Notes: a model not told the origin generated them from the sequence alone. Positions 1-7,248 are shown, numbered from the stretch's first letter. The stretch: DNA of 8,137 bases from Dialister sp. (GCA_022722495.1 JAIJLI010000073.1:1-8137); one strand, 5' to 3'. Program-made: numbers and translations.

Positions 1-1
1 T

Positions 2-58
2 GAGTCAAATGATAGTGATATTCTAGAGCATTTTATAGTTCACCTTAACACCCGTTAA
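2..58 (+). CDS. possible C-terminal end of an upstream gene (partial)
   Basis: An open frame enters from the left edge and gives 18 codons (ESNDSDILEHFIVHLNTR) before a TAA at 56-58. The residue mix is protein-like, and the stop lies 15 bases before the TTG start proposed for the ATPase gene, a spacing that would suit an operon partner. The frame is the same as that of the ATPase gene, so this could instead be an N-terminal extension of that gene cut off by a nonsense codon, or chance. The fragment is too short to identify. Confidence 0.3.
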   Translation, partial: ESNDSDILEHFIVHLNTR

Positions 59-73
59 CCAATTCGTTTAAAC

Positions 74-2338
74 TTGTTTCCGAGTGCAAAGGTAAAAGAT
101 TATTTTAAGGAAAAAGAACGATGCCTCGTTAGAGAATATATCCAAAATTCTATGGATGCTCATTCTTCTCAGAATGGTGTTCCTTACGTAATCGTAGAAT
201 TTTCTTTTGGCGAGTTGTTATGCTCCGATTATCCTGAACTCATACAATCGCTTCCTGAGCGATTGAAGGCTTGTAGTGAATATTGTCAAGGTGATAATGC
301 TAAAGATCCTTATGCAGAGAAATATGAATATCTTGTAGACCATATTAATGGTTCTATTGGCTATTTAAAGGTTTCCGATTATAATACAAAAGGAATGCCT
401 TATGATTTCGATAAATTTAAAAAGAGTACATTCAAGGCGTGTGTAAGATCGGCTAATTCCAGTCATAAGGACTCCTGCAATGCTGGAGGTAGTCATGGAA
501 AAGGAAAGACTGTTGGATTTGTTAATTCTAATATCAATGCTGTATATTATAGTACAATGACCGAAGATGGCAATCGTTATGGAGAGGGCGTTATCAAGTT
601 GTGTGATCATATCTTTTTCGATGAGAATGGGCAAAAGCAAATATTCGAAGATGTTGCTTTTTATGATAGTCAGTTAGGAAAAAATCCCGATACTGATAAT
701 ATTCCAGATGTATTTCGTCGTGATAAAGTTGGAACAGATGCTTATGTGCTCGGCATAGAAAAAACAGAAGAATACGTTAAGAAACTGAAGAAAGAAGTTC
801 TCCGTAGCTTTTTTAAAGCCATAAAGGAGGATTTGCTTAGAGTCATTGTATGCGGAGAAAAATTTACTTCAGAAAATATTTCTAATAAATTATTGGAATA
901 TTTTGAAGAAGAAGGAGAACTCGATAATGTCAGAACAAGAACACCGGAACTTGCATTTAATCCACGCCCATACTATACAGAAGTTTTGTGTAAAGCTGGT
1001 TTGGATGATGATCATTGCGTTTTTGATACAGAAAGAGACTTCCCTGGCGAATTTAAAACATTGGGAAGAACTCTTGTTTACACATGGAAATCTAGCTGTA
1101 TAACACAAGGTAGGGATAGTATTGTATACATGCGTAACAACAATATGGTTATTGAAGTTAAAAGAGGCCGTAAGAATGGAGGATATTACGCAGTTTTTGT
1201 ATGTATCGGAGAAGGTAGTGAAACGCTTCGCCATATGGAAAATGTAACTCATGACAAATGGGATTCAGCAGAGGTAACTAAGGAGAATAGGGCGAAGGCA
1301 AAAAAAATTCTTGCCGAAAAAAAACTGCTAATTGAAAAATGTGAAAGAATGATGTTTCCTGAAGAAGAGGGCAAAGAGAAGGTGATAAAATCTTTGAAAA
1401 GTCGTAGAATATCTTCTTTGGGCAATAATCAAGCTGACGAAGAAGAGTCAATGTGGCCGTCGTCAAATGTAACGGATGGCGAAATGAATGCTCGCAGATA
1501 TGGAGATACTTCTTCAATACTTGAAACCATAGATGGTAAGCGTAAAAAGAAAAAAGCTAAGGGAAAAAGTGCAACTGATGAGAATAATCCGGGTCCAAGT
1601 ATAACACCTGTCGCAAAGCGCATTGATGAAAAGACTGTTCCAAAGTATGAGTCTGTTGATGCAAAAATTATTGTTTTATTGCAAAAAGTGACTAGTAGTA
1701 TAGGTAATATAATTCCAGATGCTATAGGAAAAGCAATTTATACAGTAAGTGCTGATGGTTCCGTAGAACCTCAAAAAGTAAATGTTATAGTCAAAGCTTT
1801 GGGATTTGCCGATGTTGTTATGGAATACCAATTAGAGCAAAAGATAGAAAAAGGTTGTACTTTGACATTGGTGATAGATTCTGTTATTATGATTCCTGTT
1901 GAAGATCAATCGACCAAAATAGATTTACCGCCTAAAGAAGGTATACCGATGACACCTGATACTCCAACTGTAGAAGATGAAGGAGAAAGAGAAGGAAATA
2001 CTAATGCGGTGCAAAAGTATGGCGTAAGACTCCGGGAAATAAAAATTGATGGGGCTCATCGACATCTAATTCCCCTTCGTGATGGAGAGTTTGCATGCAA
2101 GCTTGTTTTGAATGTAGCTCGTGAATTTAAGGATTGTAAGTTGGAACTGTTTGTTCAAGGAGTAAGCGGAAAGATGCCGTTGAAAATAAAACATGTATCA
2201 ACTGGATGTCAAATGGGTGGTATTTTTGAGAATGAGATTTATGGTTTTAATCTTTTTCCTGGCAATAATGTCATAAAGTTCACCCCATCAGAAAGCGTTA
2301 AGATTTACACTTTAATTGTTAAGGCTTATGGAAATTAA
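74..2338 (+). CDS. GHKL (MutL/MORC/Hsp90-like) ATPase, defence-associated
   Basis: The N-terminal third has the Bergerat ATP-binding fold motifs of GHKL ATPases. The N box is REYIQNSMDA at residues 20-29, with the general-base Glu21 and Mg-binding Asn25. A D-box-like DYNTKGM lies at 102-108. The glycine-rich ATP lid GGSHGKGKT is at 138-146. A middle domain follows to about residue 430, then a charged linker with a lysine run at 489-498, then a strand-rich C-terminal half (about 530-754) that I do not recognise. GHKL ATPases close and open as ATP-driven dimers. Members beside C5 methyltransferases occur in restriction-modification-like and mza-type defence systems, so a role as sensor or switch acting on DNA is inferred. 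The start is uncertain: the frame is open only from base 59 and contains no ATG before residue 27 (in the N box), so TTG at 74 is the best common start and ATT at 62 is possible. The 3' end overlaps the next gene by 11 bases. I saw no convincing promoter upstream inside the window. Confidence 0.85.
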   Translation: MFPSAKVKDYFKEKERCLVREYIQNSMDAHSSQNGVPYVIVEFSFGELLCSDYPELIQSLPERLKACSEYCQGDNAKDPYAEKYEYLVDHINGSIGYLKVSDYNTKGMPYDFDKFKKSTFKACVRSANSSHKDSCNAGGSHGKGKTVGFVNSNINAVYYSTMTEDGNRYGEGVIKLCDHIFFDENGQKQIFEDVAFYDSQLGKNPDTDNIPDVFRRDKVGTDAYVLGIEKTEEYVKKLKKEVLRSFFKAIKEDLLRVIVCGEKFTSENISNKLLEYFEEEGELDNVRTRTPELAFNPRPYYTEVLCKAGLDDDHCVFDTERDFPGEFKTLGRTLVYTWKSSCITQGRDSIVYMRNNNMVIEVKRGRKNGGYYAVFVCIGEGSETLRHMENVTHDKWDSAEVTKENRAKAKKILAEKKLLIEKCERMMFPEEEGKEKVIKSLKSRRISSLGNNQADEEESMWPSSNVTDGEMNARRYGDTSSILETIDGKRKKKKAKGKSATDENNPGPSITPVAKRIDEKTVPKYESVDAKIIVLLQKVTSSIGNIIPDAIGKAIYTVSADGSVEPQKVNVIVKALGFADVVMEYQLEQKIEKGCTLTLVIDSVIMIPVEDQSTKIDLPPKEGIPMTPDTPTVEDEGEREGNTNAVQKYGVRLREIKIDGAHRHLIPLRDGEFACKLVLNVAREFKDCKLELFVQGVSGKMPLKIKHVSTGCQMGGIFENEIYGFNLFPGNNVIKFTPSESVKIYTLIVKAYGN

Positions 2339-3191
2339 AGATTCTGCAACATATCCATACCCCATTTGGGGATTAAATGATGACTATTTGGGACCAGAAC
2401 CAGATGGTATTCCAACTATGTCGCGTGATTCCGTGACAAATGAATTCGTTTTTAATTATAAACTTACAACAGACAATGCGGGAATAGCTCGATTAATAAA
2501 AGAAGACAAAGCCAGATATAAGTGTATTGTGGAATGTGGTGCTACATATTTTTTGTATATGAAAGAATTTAAAGAGTCCAAATTTCAATTGAGATTCTCT
2601 ACTGATAAAGTATTCAAAAAGTTTACTGTAAAGGTGCTGGTCGTAGCCATCAAAAATATTGAAGAATGCGATTATCTTGAGGTGAATGAACTTTATGAAG
2701 GTTCTGTTGATTATCCAAAGGGAGCGGTAATAGCAAACATTGATAAAATAGAATATCATACAAAGCAGAAAGATAACGTATCCGATTTGAGTCAAATTTT
2801 TCGTTCATTGCCAGCCGAAGTTGATGAAGTTAAATATTCTGTAGATAGTGCAAGAATCGTCATTAAGTATCCTCAGAGTGCGCAAGAGAATTTTGAGTCT
2901 GTTGAAAAGGGTATTGCATCTGTAATAGAAGGGGTATTTGTTTTCCCTGGACTCGTTTATGCTCTTGGGAGGCTGGCTGAGTTTATTCCCTTGATTGACG
3001 ATTATGATTGGGTATACTACTTGAAAAATATCGTTGATGATTATGCTGAAGTAAAGCATGCAGTCATAGATTCAGAATATAAGATAGATATGCAGCAGAT
3101 TTTTGAAATAGCCAATTATGTATTCCGTAATTTGCATACAGATTTGCTTGCAGATACAAGTAAGGTTATAGATCAGGCATTTGATGAATAA
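2328..3191 (+). CDS. unrecognised 287-residue protein of the defence operon
   Basis: I do not recognise this family. ATG at 2328 is chosen because it gives an 11-base overlap with the ATPase gene, and AAGG at 2321-2324 lies just upstream; the frame is also open to a TTG at 2316. The N-terminal half (residues 1-145) opens with an aromatic- and proline-rich stretch (YPYPIWGLNDDY at 9-20) and is then mostly alternating strand-like segments. The C-terminal half (150-287) is mainly helical and acidic, with a hydrophobic patch at about 197-224 that is too broken by polar residues to be a clear membrane helix. No signal peptide and no nuclease or nucleotide-binding motif was seen. It lies between the ATPase and the DUF6339-like gene with almost no spacing, so it probably works in the same complex. 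An adaptor or target-recognition role is only a guess. Confidence 0.75.
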   Translation: MEIKDSATYPYPIWGLNDDYLGPEPDGIPTMSRDSVTNEFVFNYKLTTDNAGIARLIKEDKARYKCIVECGATYFLYMKEFKESKFQLRFSTDKVFKKFTVKVLVVAIKNIEECDYLEVNELYEGSVDYPKGAVIANIDKIEYHTKQKDNVSDLSQIFRSLPAEVDEVKYSVDSARIVIKYPQSAQENFESVEKGIASVIEGVFVFPGLVYALGRLAEFIPLIDDYDWVYYLKNIVDDYAEVKHAVIDSEYKIDMQQIFEIANYVFRNLHTDLLADTSKVIDQAFDE

Positions 3192-3194
3192 AGT

Positions 3195-4067
3195 ATGAAA
3201 CAGAAAGCATTTACACCAGTTTTTACCGACAACCTAAGGGCAAAAGTCGGTGAAAATATAGATAAATATAATAACCCAAATTATCTTTGGGAGAATGAGG
3301 CAAAAAAAGCAGGTGCCATAATTGAATTAGATTTTGAAGAACCTGATTTGTCTGGAATGATGGAATTTGCTGACAATAGTCTTGCAAAGAATGATTTCTT
3401 TGCAGGCAAAATTCTTTTTGAGAAGTTTGAACATTTAACATCTTTACAGGCTGCACAGATTCACTTTTGGCAATATCTTTCGCACGTAACTTTATATAAA
3501 TATATGTGTACCCGTTGGCGCAAGAGTAATGGAGAGCCTCTGACAGCCAATAATATAAATGAACACTGGTTTTATGGACAGGGGAGAATTCGTAACTGGC
3601 TTGAAGGTCTGTTTTGGTCGTTTAGATGTACTGCAATAAAATTAGATGATGGAACATACGACTACAAATATACTGAGTTTCTCTTTTCAATACAAAAATT
3701 ACGAGATAGAGGTATAGGTGCAGCAACTTATGTTATCAGTAATACTGCAGCTGTGCGTGGAATGATAAAATTTTATATTGACGAACTTGCAAAAAAAGAA
3801 GTCAATCCAGACTTGTCTGTTTTTGATAAGCATTTTGAGTATAGGACTGATAAATGCATTCAGCTTATAAATCAGCTTGGTGGTGTGATAGATTTAGGAT
3901 CTTATGACGAAGATGATTTTTACAATTTCCTCAATGACAATCGTGAATATATTAAGAGTATAGGCGATCGTAAAAAGGAAAAGCAGGAACGCGATGCTTT
4001 GTTGGAAAATGCAGGAATACATTCCAAGAAAGTTAAGAGAAAGAAACGTAAAAAAAATAAAAAATAA
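3195..4067 (+). CDS. DUF6339-like protein of the defence operon
   Basis: This 290-residue protein starts at ATG 3195, three bases after the previous stop. It resembles, from memory, the DUF6339 family of unknown function found beside DNA methyltransferases and GHKL ATPases; I could not search to confirm this. The core signature I rely on is LTSLQAAQIHFWQYLSH at 81-97, followed by a basic-aromatic stretch YKYMCTRWRK at 101-110 and a helical region with RIRNWLEGLFW at 131-141 and LRDRGIG at 169-175. The last 13 residues hold 11 Lys or Arg (278-290), suggesting contact with nucleic acid or an acidic partner. No catalytic motif is evident. It is cotranscribed with the methyltransferase, which begins five bases downstream. 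The 3' end has a run of eight A (4050-4057), but neither shifted reading would fuse it to the next gene, because that frame stops at 4058. Confidence 0.75.
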   Translation: MKQKAFTPVFTDNLRAKVGENIDKYNNPNYLWENEAKKAGAIIELDFEEPDLSGMMEFADNSLAKNDFFAGKILFEKFEHLTSLQAAQIHFWQYLSHVTLYKYMCTRWRKSNGEPLTANNINEHWFYGQGRIRNWLEGLFWSFRCTAIKLDDGTYDYKYTEFLFSIQKLRDRGIGAATYVISNTAAVRGMIKFYIDELAKKEVNPDLSVFDKHFEYRTDKCIQLINQLGGVIDLGSYDEDDFYNFLNDNREYIKSIGDRKKEKQERDALLENAGIHSKKVKRKKRKKNKK

Positions 4068-4072
4068 AGTGT

Positions 4073-6001
4073 ATGGCAGAAAAATTAGATTTCATACAAG
4101 GTAAACAAGCCGTTACCTTTATAGATTTATTCGCTGGTGCTGGGGGTATTAGTGAAGGATTTCTGCAGGCATGTGCAAACAACAAATATTTCAAGTTTAT
4201 TCTGGCAAGTGACATAAACTCCAACTGTGAACTAACTCATAAAGTTCGTTATAACTCTCAGTTGGGACTTGATATGGAATTTATTACAGAAGATATTATG
4301 TCTGACACATTTATTCCTCATCTTCTTGACAAATTGAAAGGTAGAGAGATTGATGTTGTAACTGGTGGTCCCAGTTGCCAGTCATTCAGCCTTGCCGGTG
4401 CTCGCAAAAAGTTTGATAAGCGTGATAATCTATTTATGCATTATCTGAATGTTATTCGTCAGTTGCGTCCCAAATACTTTGTTATGGAAAATGTTGAAGG
4501 TATCCTTACTAAGAATGAAGGTAAGGTAAAGGATGTGGTGATGAACGAAATACGCTCGATAATTGATGATGTTGAGCTCCCTGCGATGCTTACTTACCTG
4601 CGAGAATTAATGTCTAGAATAAAAAATGTGGACGAGAACTATAAAATCTGTTTGTTGGAAAAAATCAGTATGGAGCTTTGTCGGGATTCAGAAAAGCATA
4701 GAAATAGTTATTTCAAGACTGTAGAAAAGCAGTTTAAGCAGATAACAAAAAAAATTGATTATAAGTCTAGTAAAACAGATGTAAATATCAATACAATCCG
4801 TCATGGGTTGCTCTTCCTCCGACATAACAAACAGCGTGACGCATTGAGTAAGTTGGTGGTTGAAGAAAAAACTGCCTCAATGTTTAGTAAGGATGTTTTT
4901 TCCGAAGCAATGAACGACTTTGTTGCATTTCTACAGGATAAAAACATTATAGATAGCATCATCGCAGCTATTGATGCGCAGGAAGAACTTGCTGCTTATG
5001 TAGGGGAAACAGTGTTGTTGAAAGATATGATAAGTTTGTATTCTTTGTGTTTGGATGACTGCTTTGATATAGTCTTGGATTATGCCGAGGCAGATGGGTC
5101 GAAGGAAGAGTTTACACTTTTGAAAAATGCTATTCACTTGTATAATATTGAAGGGCACATTTTAGTTAATTCCTCAAATTATGGAGTTCCGCAAAGTCGT
5201 GAAAGAGTACTCTTTATCGGTTGCAGAAAAGACCAGCCCCTTATCACTGAGATACCACCAACTGTGGATGATACTCAGAAGGTCTGTGTGTATGAAGCCC
5301 TTGCAGATTTAGATTTTATTGGAAACGGTGAAACGCGTACGATGTATTCTGCTGACTATAATCATATAGATAAGTATGAGCATCGCATCTTTATGCGTGA
5401 GGTATCAGGTGTTATCCATCATAATACAGAGGAGGAAGGGGTACAAGTCGCAACATATGCAGAATGGTCTAAGAAAGGTCGTTTGAATAATCGCTTTGAG
5501 GTAGGAAAACCTTTCTATGTTAAAAATTATAGTCAGTTGGAATGTAACGAAATGCACTCTGATTACGAACTCTACAATCACCAAACGAGTAAACAGAGTG
5601 AAAAAGTGTTGAAACGACTGGCTATAATTGCAAAAAATGGTGATTATACAACAGAATGTAAGAAACAGCTAGAGGCTTTGGGTGTTAGTTCGAACAAGAT
5701 GAACTATACGCTGCTTAATCCCCTAGGACTGTCACCAACTGTAGTGACGATGCCTGATGATTTTATACATTATTCTGCTCATCGTTGTATGACGGTAAGG
5801 GAAATGGCACGTCTGCAATCGTTCGATGACAACTTCGTGTTTCAGGGAAAACGTACAACAGGTGGTGATGCCCGAAAAAATGAAGTTCCTCAGTATACCC
5901 TTGTTGGCAATGCTGTTCCTCCGCTGATGGCAAGAGCTATCGGAAATGCTATTCTTAAAGTAATAAAAATGGACGATAATGAGAAAACAAACAGAACTTG
6001 A
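4073..6001 (+). CDS. C5-cytosine DNA methyltransferase with long internal insertion
   Basis: This enzyme transfers a methyl group from S-adenosylmethionine to C5 of cytosine in a specific DNA site. All main family motifs are present in order: motif I FIDLFAGAGG at 16-25 (SAM binding), motif IV GGPSCQSFS at 98-106 with catalytic Cys102, motif VI ENVEGIL at 139-145, motif VIII QSRER at 374-378, motif IX around RLQSF at 580-584, and motif X LVGNAVPP at 610-617. The target-recognition region should lie roughly between 390 and 570. Two features are odd. Ser101 replaces the proline that usually precedes the catalytic cysteine. Motif VI to motif VIII spans about 235 residues against roughly 40 in compact enzymes such as M.HhaI, so an insertion of about 190 mostly helical residues (about 160-355) explains the 642-residue length. 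In this operon it most likely protects host DNA from the partner proteins. The 3' end overlaps the next gene by 23 bases. Confidence 0.95.
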   Translation: MAEKLDFIQGKQAVTFIDLFAGAGGISEGFLQACANNKYFKFILASDINSNCELTHKVRYNSQLGLDMEFITEDIMSDTFIPHLLDKLKGREIDVVTGGPSCQSFSLAGARKKFDKRDNLFMHYLNVIRQLRPKYFVMENVEGILTKNEGKVKDVVMNEIRSIIDDVELPAMLTYLRELMSRIKNVDENYKICLLEKISMELCRDSEKHRNSYFKTVEKQFKQITKKIDYKSSKTDVNINTIRHGLLFLRHNKQRDALSKLVVEEKTASMFSKDVFSEAMNDFVAFLQDKNIIDSIIAAIDAQEELAAYVGETVLLKDMISLYSLCLDDCFDIVLDYAEADGSKEEFTLLKNAIHLYNIEGHILVNSSNYGVPQSRERVLFIGCRKDQPLITEIPPTVDDTQKVCVYEALADLDFIGNGETRTMYSADYNHIDKYEHRIFMREVSGVIHHNTEEEGVQVATYAEWSKKGRLNNRFEVGKPFYVKNYSQLECNEMHSDYELYNHQTSKQSEKVLKRLAIIAKNGDYTTECKKQLEALGVSSNKMNYTLLNPLGLSPTVVTMPDDFIHYSAHRCMTVREMARLQSFDDNFVFQGKRTTGGDARKNEVPQYTLVGNAVPPLMARAIGNAILKVIKMDDNEKTNRT

Positions 6002-6443
6002 AATGCAGAATGAGGAGTATTTATCAAATAAGGGTATTGCCTTTGTGACAATAGTACTAACGGCTAATATTCTGAGCCACTCTATCTTTGATGCCAATCG
6101 ACAAATTGTGAAATATCTGAAGGAACAGGGTATTCATGACTATGCTTCACAAGAGAAAGGTAAGAGTGCGAAGGTATTAATAGATACGCACATCCTATCT
6201 TTCAAAGAAGAGGTTTTTTCGAAGTCGTCTCTCTACAGAACAGGTACAAGAGGTGACAAGCGTATGTGGTTTGGTGCAGAAGTATTACCATATGCAGAGG
6301 AAGGTAATGTTTTTGTCATTATTGCTCATGAGGGGAAATTGTATGTCTGGAATGAGTCGAAGATAGATGTGGAATTATGTTACAACATAGGCGTAGATAA
6401 TCCAATAAAGCGGTTTATGAAAATCGCTATGTTGTGTAAGTAG
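5979..6443 (+). CDS. unrecognised 154-residue protein closing the defence operon
   Basis: I do not recognise this protein. ATG at 5979 overlaps the methyltransferase gene by 23 bases; an alternative ATG at 6003 (residue 9) sits one base after its stop, so translation is coupled either way. The N-terminal part (about 10-60) looks helical. Residues 64-73 are a strand-like KVLIDTHILS. A compact segment then follows: SSLYRTGTRGDKRMWFG at 83-99, a strand VFVIIAHEGKLYVWN at 111-125, and a C-terminal helix. The pattern of strands, conserved-looking TRGD and an E-x-K at 118-120 is compatible with a small restriction-endonuclease-like fold, but an EGK turn in a beta hairpin would look the same. Last position after the methyltransferase makes it a candidate nuclease or effector; this is inference. 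It could also be a small DNA- or nucleotide-recognition module. Confidence 0.75.
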   Translation: MRKQTELEMQNEEYLSNKGIAFVTIVLTANILSHSIFDANRQIVKYLKEQGIHDYASQEKGKSAKVLIDTHILSFKEEVFSKSSLYRTGTRGDKRMWFGAEVLPYAEEGNVFVIIAHEGKLYVWNESKIDVELCYNIGVDNPIKRFMKIAMLCK

Positions 6444-6451
6444 AAGAAAAG

Positions 6452-6523
6452 GAGTGTGTAAATTATTCTGTGTCAGTTTCAATGTCTGGCAGTTTAAGCC
6501 TTGACACAGTTTAGTTTACACTC
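6452..6523. repeat. long imperfect inverted repeat, possible bidirectional terminator or IS-end remnant
   Basis: The left arm at 6452-6475 and the right arm at 6502-6523 are near reverse complements. The inner eight pairs (CTGTGTCA with TGACACAG) and the outer GAGTGT with ACACTC are perfect; the middle is weaker, with two unpaired bases and several mismatches. The loop is 26 bases and itself contains GGC and GCC that could pair. Flanking AG-rich and CT-rich sequence lets the pairing continue outward. It lies eight bases after the last operon gene and before the convergent minus-strand pseudogene, a usual place for a two-way terminator, although the T tracts are interrupted. The GTGTAAA-type ends also recall IS256-family termini, so an IS remnant or MITE is possible. 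Confidence 0.55.
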
Positions 6524-6576
6524 TTCTCTCATCGTGCTATCCTGACTTAACATATTAAATTACGCTCCCCATTACA

Positions 6577-7186
6577 CTACCTATCCAGCCAGTCGGTATC
6601 TATGTCGAATAATTCAAATAATCTTCTGCAGGATTTTCTTGGCAAGGATTCCTCGGCTTGGCCGATGAAGTCATCTTCGTGGCTTCTGATATGAGCATCC
6701 ATGTCTTCCTCCTTTACAAGGATTGGACCTTTGATGTTTGTGAAGATAAATGGGTAGCAATCATCTATGGTATGAAGTTCGTCTTTGTCTTCTAGGAATG
6801 GCTCGCATTCCATGCCTGTTGCTACCAACATCATGAGGTATAGCTTGAAATCATCATTAGTTTGATGGTTGAAGAATACAACACGTTGGCCTTTTTCGGG
6901 AAGGTTGTGCATGTCTAAAGGATAATCGCCCTAGTGGAAGTGGACGAATCCCTTGAGGGCAAAGGCCTTCCCCCAATTCGCTTGCTTCCCAGTCGCTCAT
7001 GTTTACTGCTCTCATGGAAAGTTTGGCTTGTTCTTCCTCCTCTGCCAACAGTTCGTCTTTTTGGCGAACATAAACCTTGATGCGTAATTTCTCATAGTTG
7101 CTTTCTGGATGAATCTCCGTGATTTCTGCTGCAAGGTGACGATAGCGCTGTATCGGTACCACGCGTAGCGGTGTAATCGGTACCAT
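6577..7186 (-). pseudogene. broken hypothetical gene: frameshift plus in-frame stop
   Basis: Two minus-strand reading frames join into one plausible protein of about 200 residues. The 5' part starts at ATG 7186 and reads to MSDWEASELG, then loses sense at a run of five G (6970-6974 on the plus strand). Skipping one G moves into the frame reading KAFALKGFVHFH, which meets a TAG at 6931-6933 and then continues GDYPLDMHNLPEKGQR and on to the stop at 6577. Both lesions would have to be repaired to restore the protein, so this is a decayed gene and not a single sequencing slip. The C-terminal part is acidic and soluble-looking, with no motif I recognise, and no function is proposed. Only the downstream 111-residue piece (from ATG 6912) could still be made. 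Its 3' end faces the defence operon across the inverted repeat. Confidence 0.6.
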
Positions 7187-7197
7187 GCTATCGTCAC
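7136..7197. repeat. 24-base tandem duplication inside an 11-base inverted repeat
   Basis: Units at 7141-7164 and 7165-7188 are the same 24 bases apart from two substitutions, one insertion and one deletion, each carrying ATCGGTACCA. The GGTACC palindromes lie exactly 24 bases apart (7155 and 7179). The pair is enclosed by a perfect inverted repeat, GTGACGATAGC at 7136-7146 and GCTATCGTCAC at 7187-7197. It covers the first codons of the pseudogene, where it gives a repeated VPI peptide. Operator, replication slippage or a mobile-element scar are all possible. Confidence 0.6.
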
Positions 7198-7218
7198 ATT
7201 TTAAACAGAAACAAATTT

Positions 7219-7248
7219 CCCCAACCCGCTTGAGAAAGTAGGTTGGGG
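7219..7248 (-). terminator. GC-rich hairpin, likely terminator of the Rpn-fragment transcript
   Basis: CCCCAACC at 7219-7226 and GGTTGGGG at 7241-7248 pair perfectly around a 14-base loop. On the minus strand the stem is followed by AAATTTGTTTCTGTTT, a T-rich though not pure tail. It lies about 50 bases beyond the stop of the minus-strand Rpn fragment and just upstream of the pseudogene, so it fits a factor-independent terminator for that fragment. On the plus strand the stem is followed by GTATTTGTT, and no plus-strand gene ends nearby. Confidence 0.5.

Noticed and set aside
34..41. TATAGTTC as a -7 promoter box for the operon
   Set aside because: It differs from TAnnTTTG at two of six fixed positions and has no TTTG about 20 bases upstream.
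365..640. Minus-strand open frame inside the ATPase gene
   Set aside because: It is antisense to the Bergerat motifs, which are clearly coding on the plus strand; the translation has no family character.
890..1252. Minus-strand open frame of 120 codons inside the ATPase gene
   Set aside because: It is a shadow of an AT-rich coding region, rich in Phe, Ile, Ser and Cys, with no plausible start context.
4041..4072. A-rich run at the end of the DUF6339-like gene as a programmed slippage site fusing it to the methyltransferase
   Set aside because: The methyltransferase frame has a TAA at 4058-4060, so slippage would not give a fusion.
5732..6097. Minus-strand open frame across the methyltransferase 3' end
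   Set aside because: It is antisense to methyltransferase motifs IX and X and to the start of the next gene.
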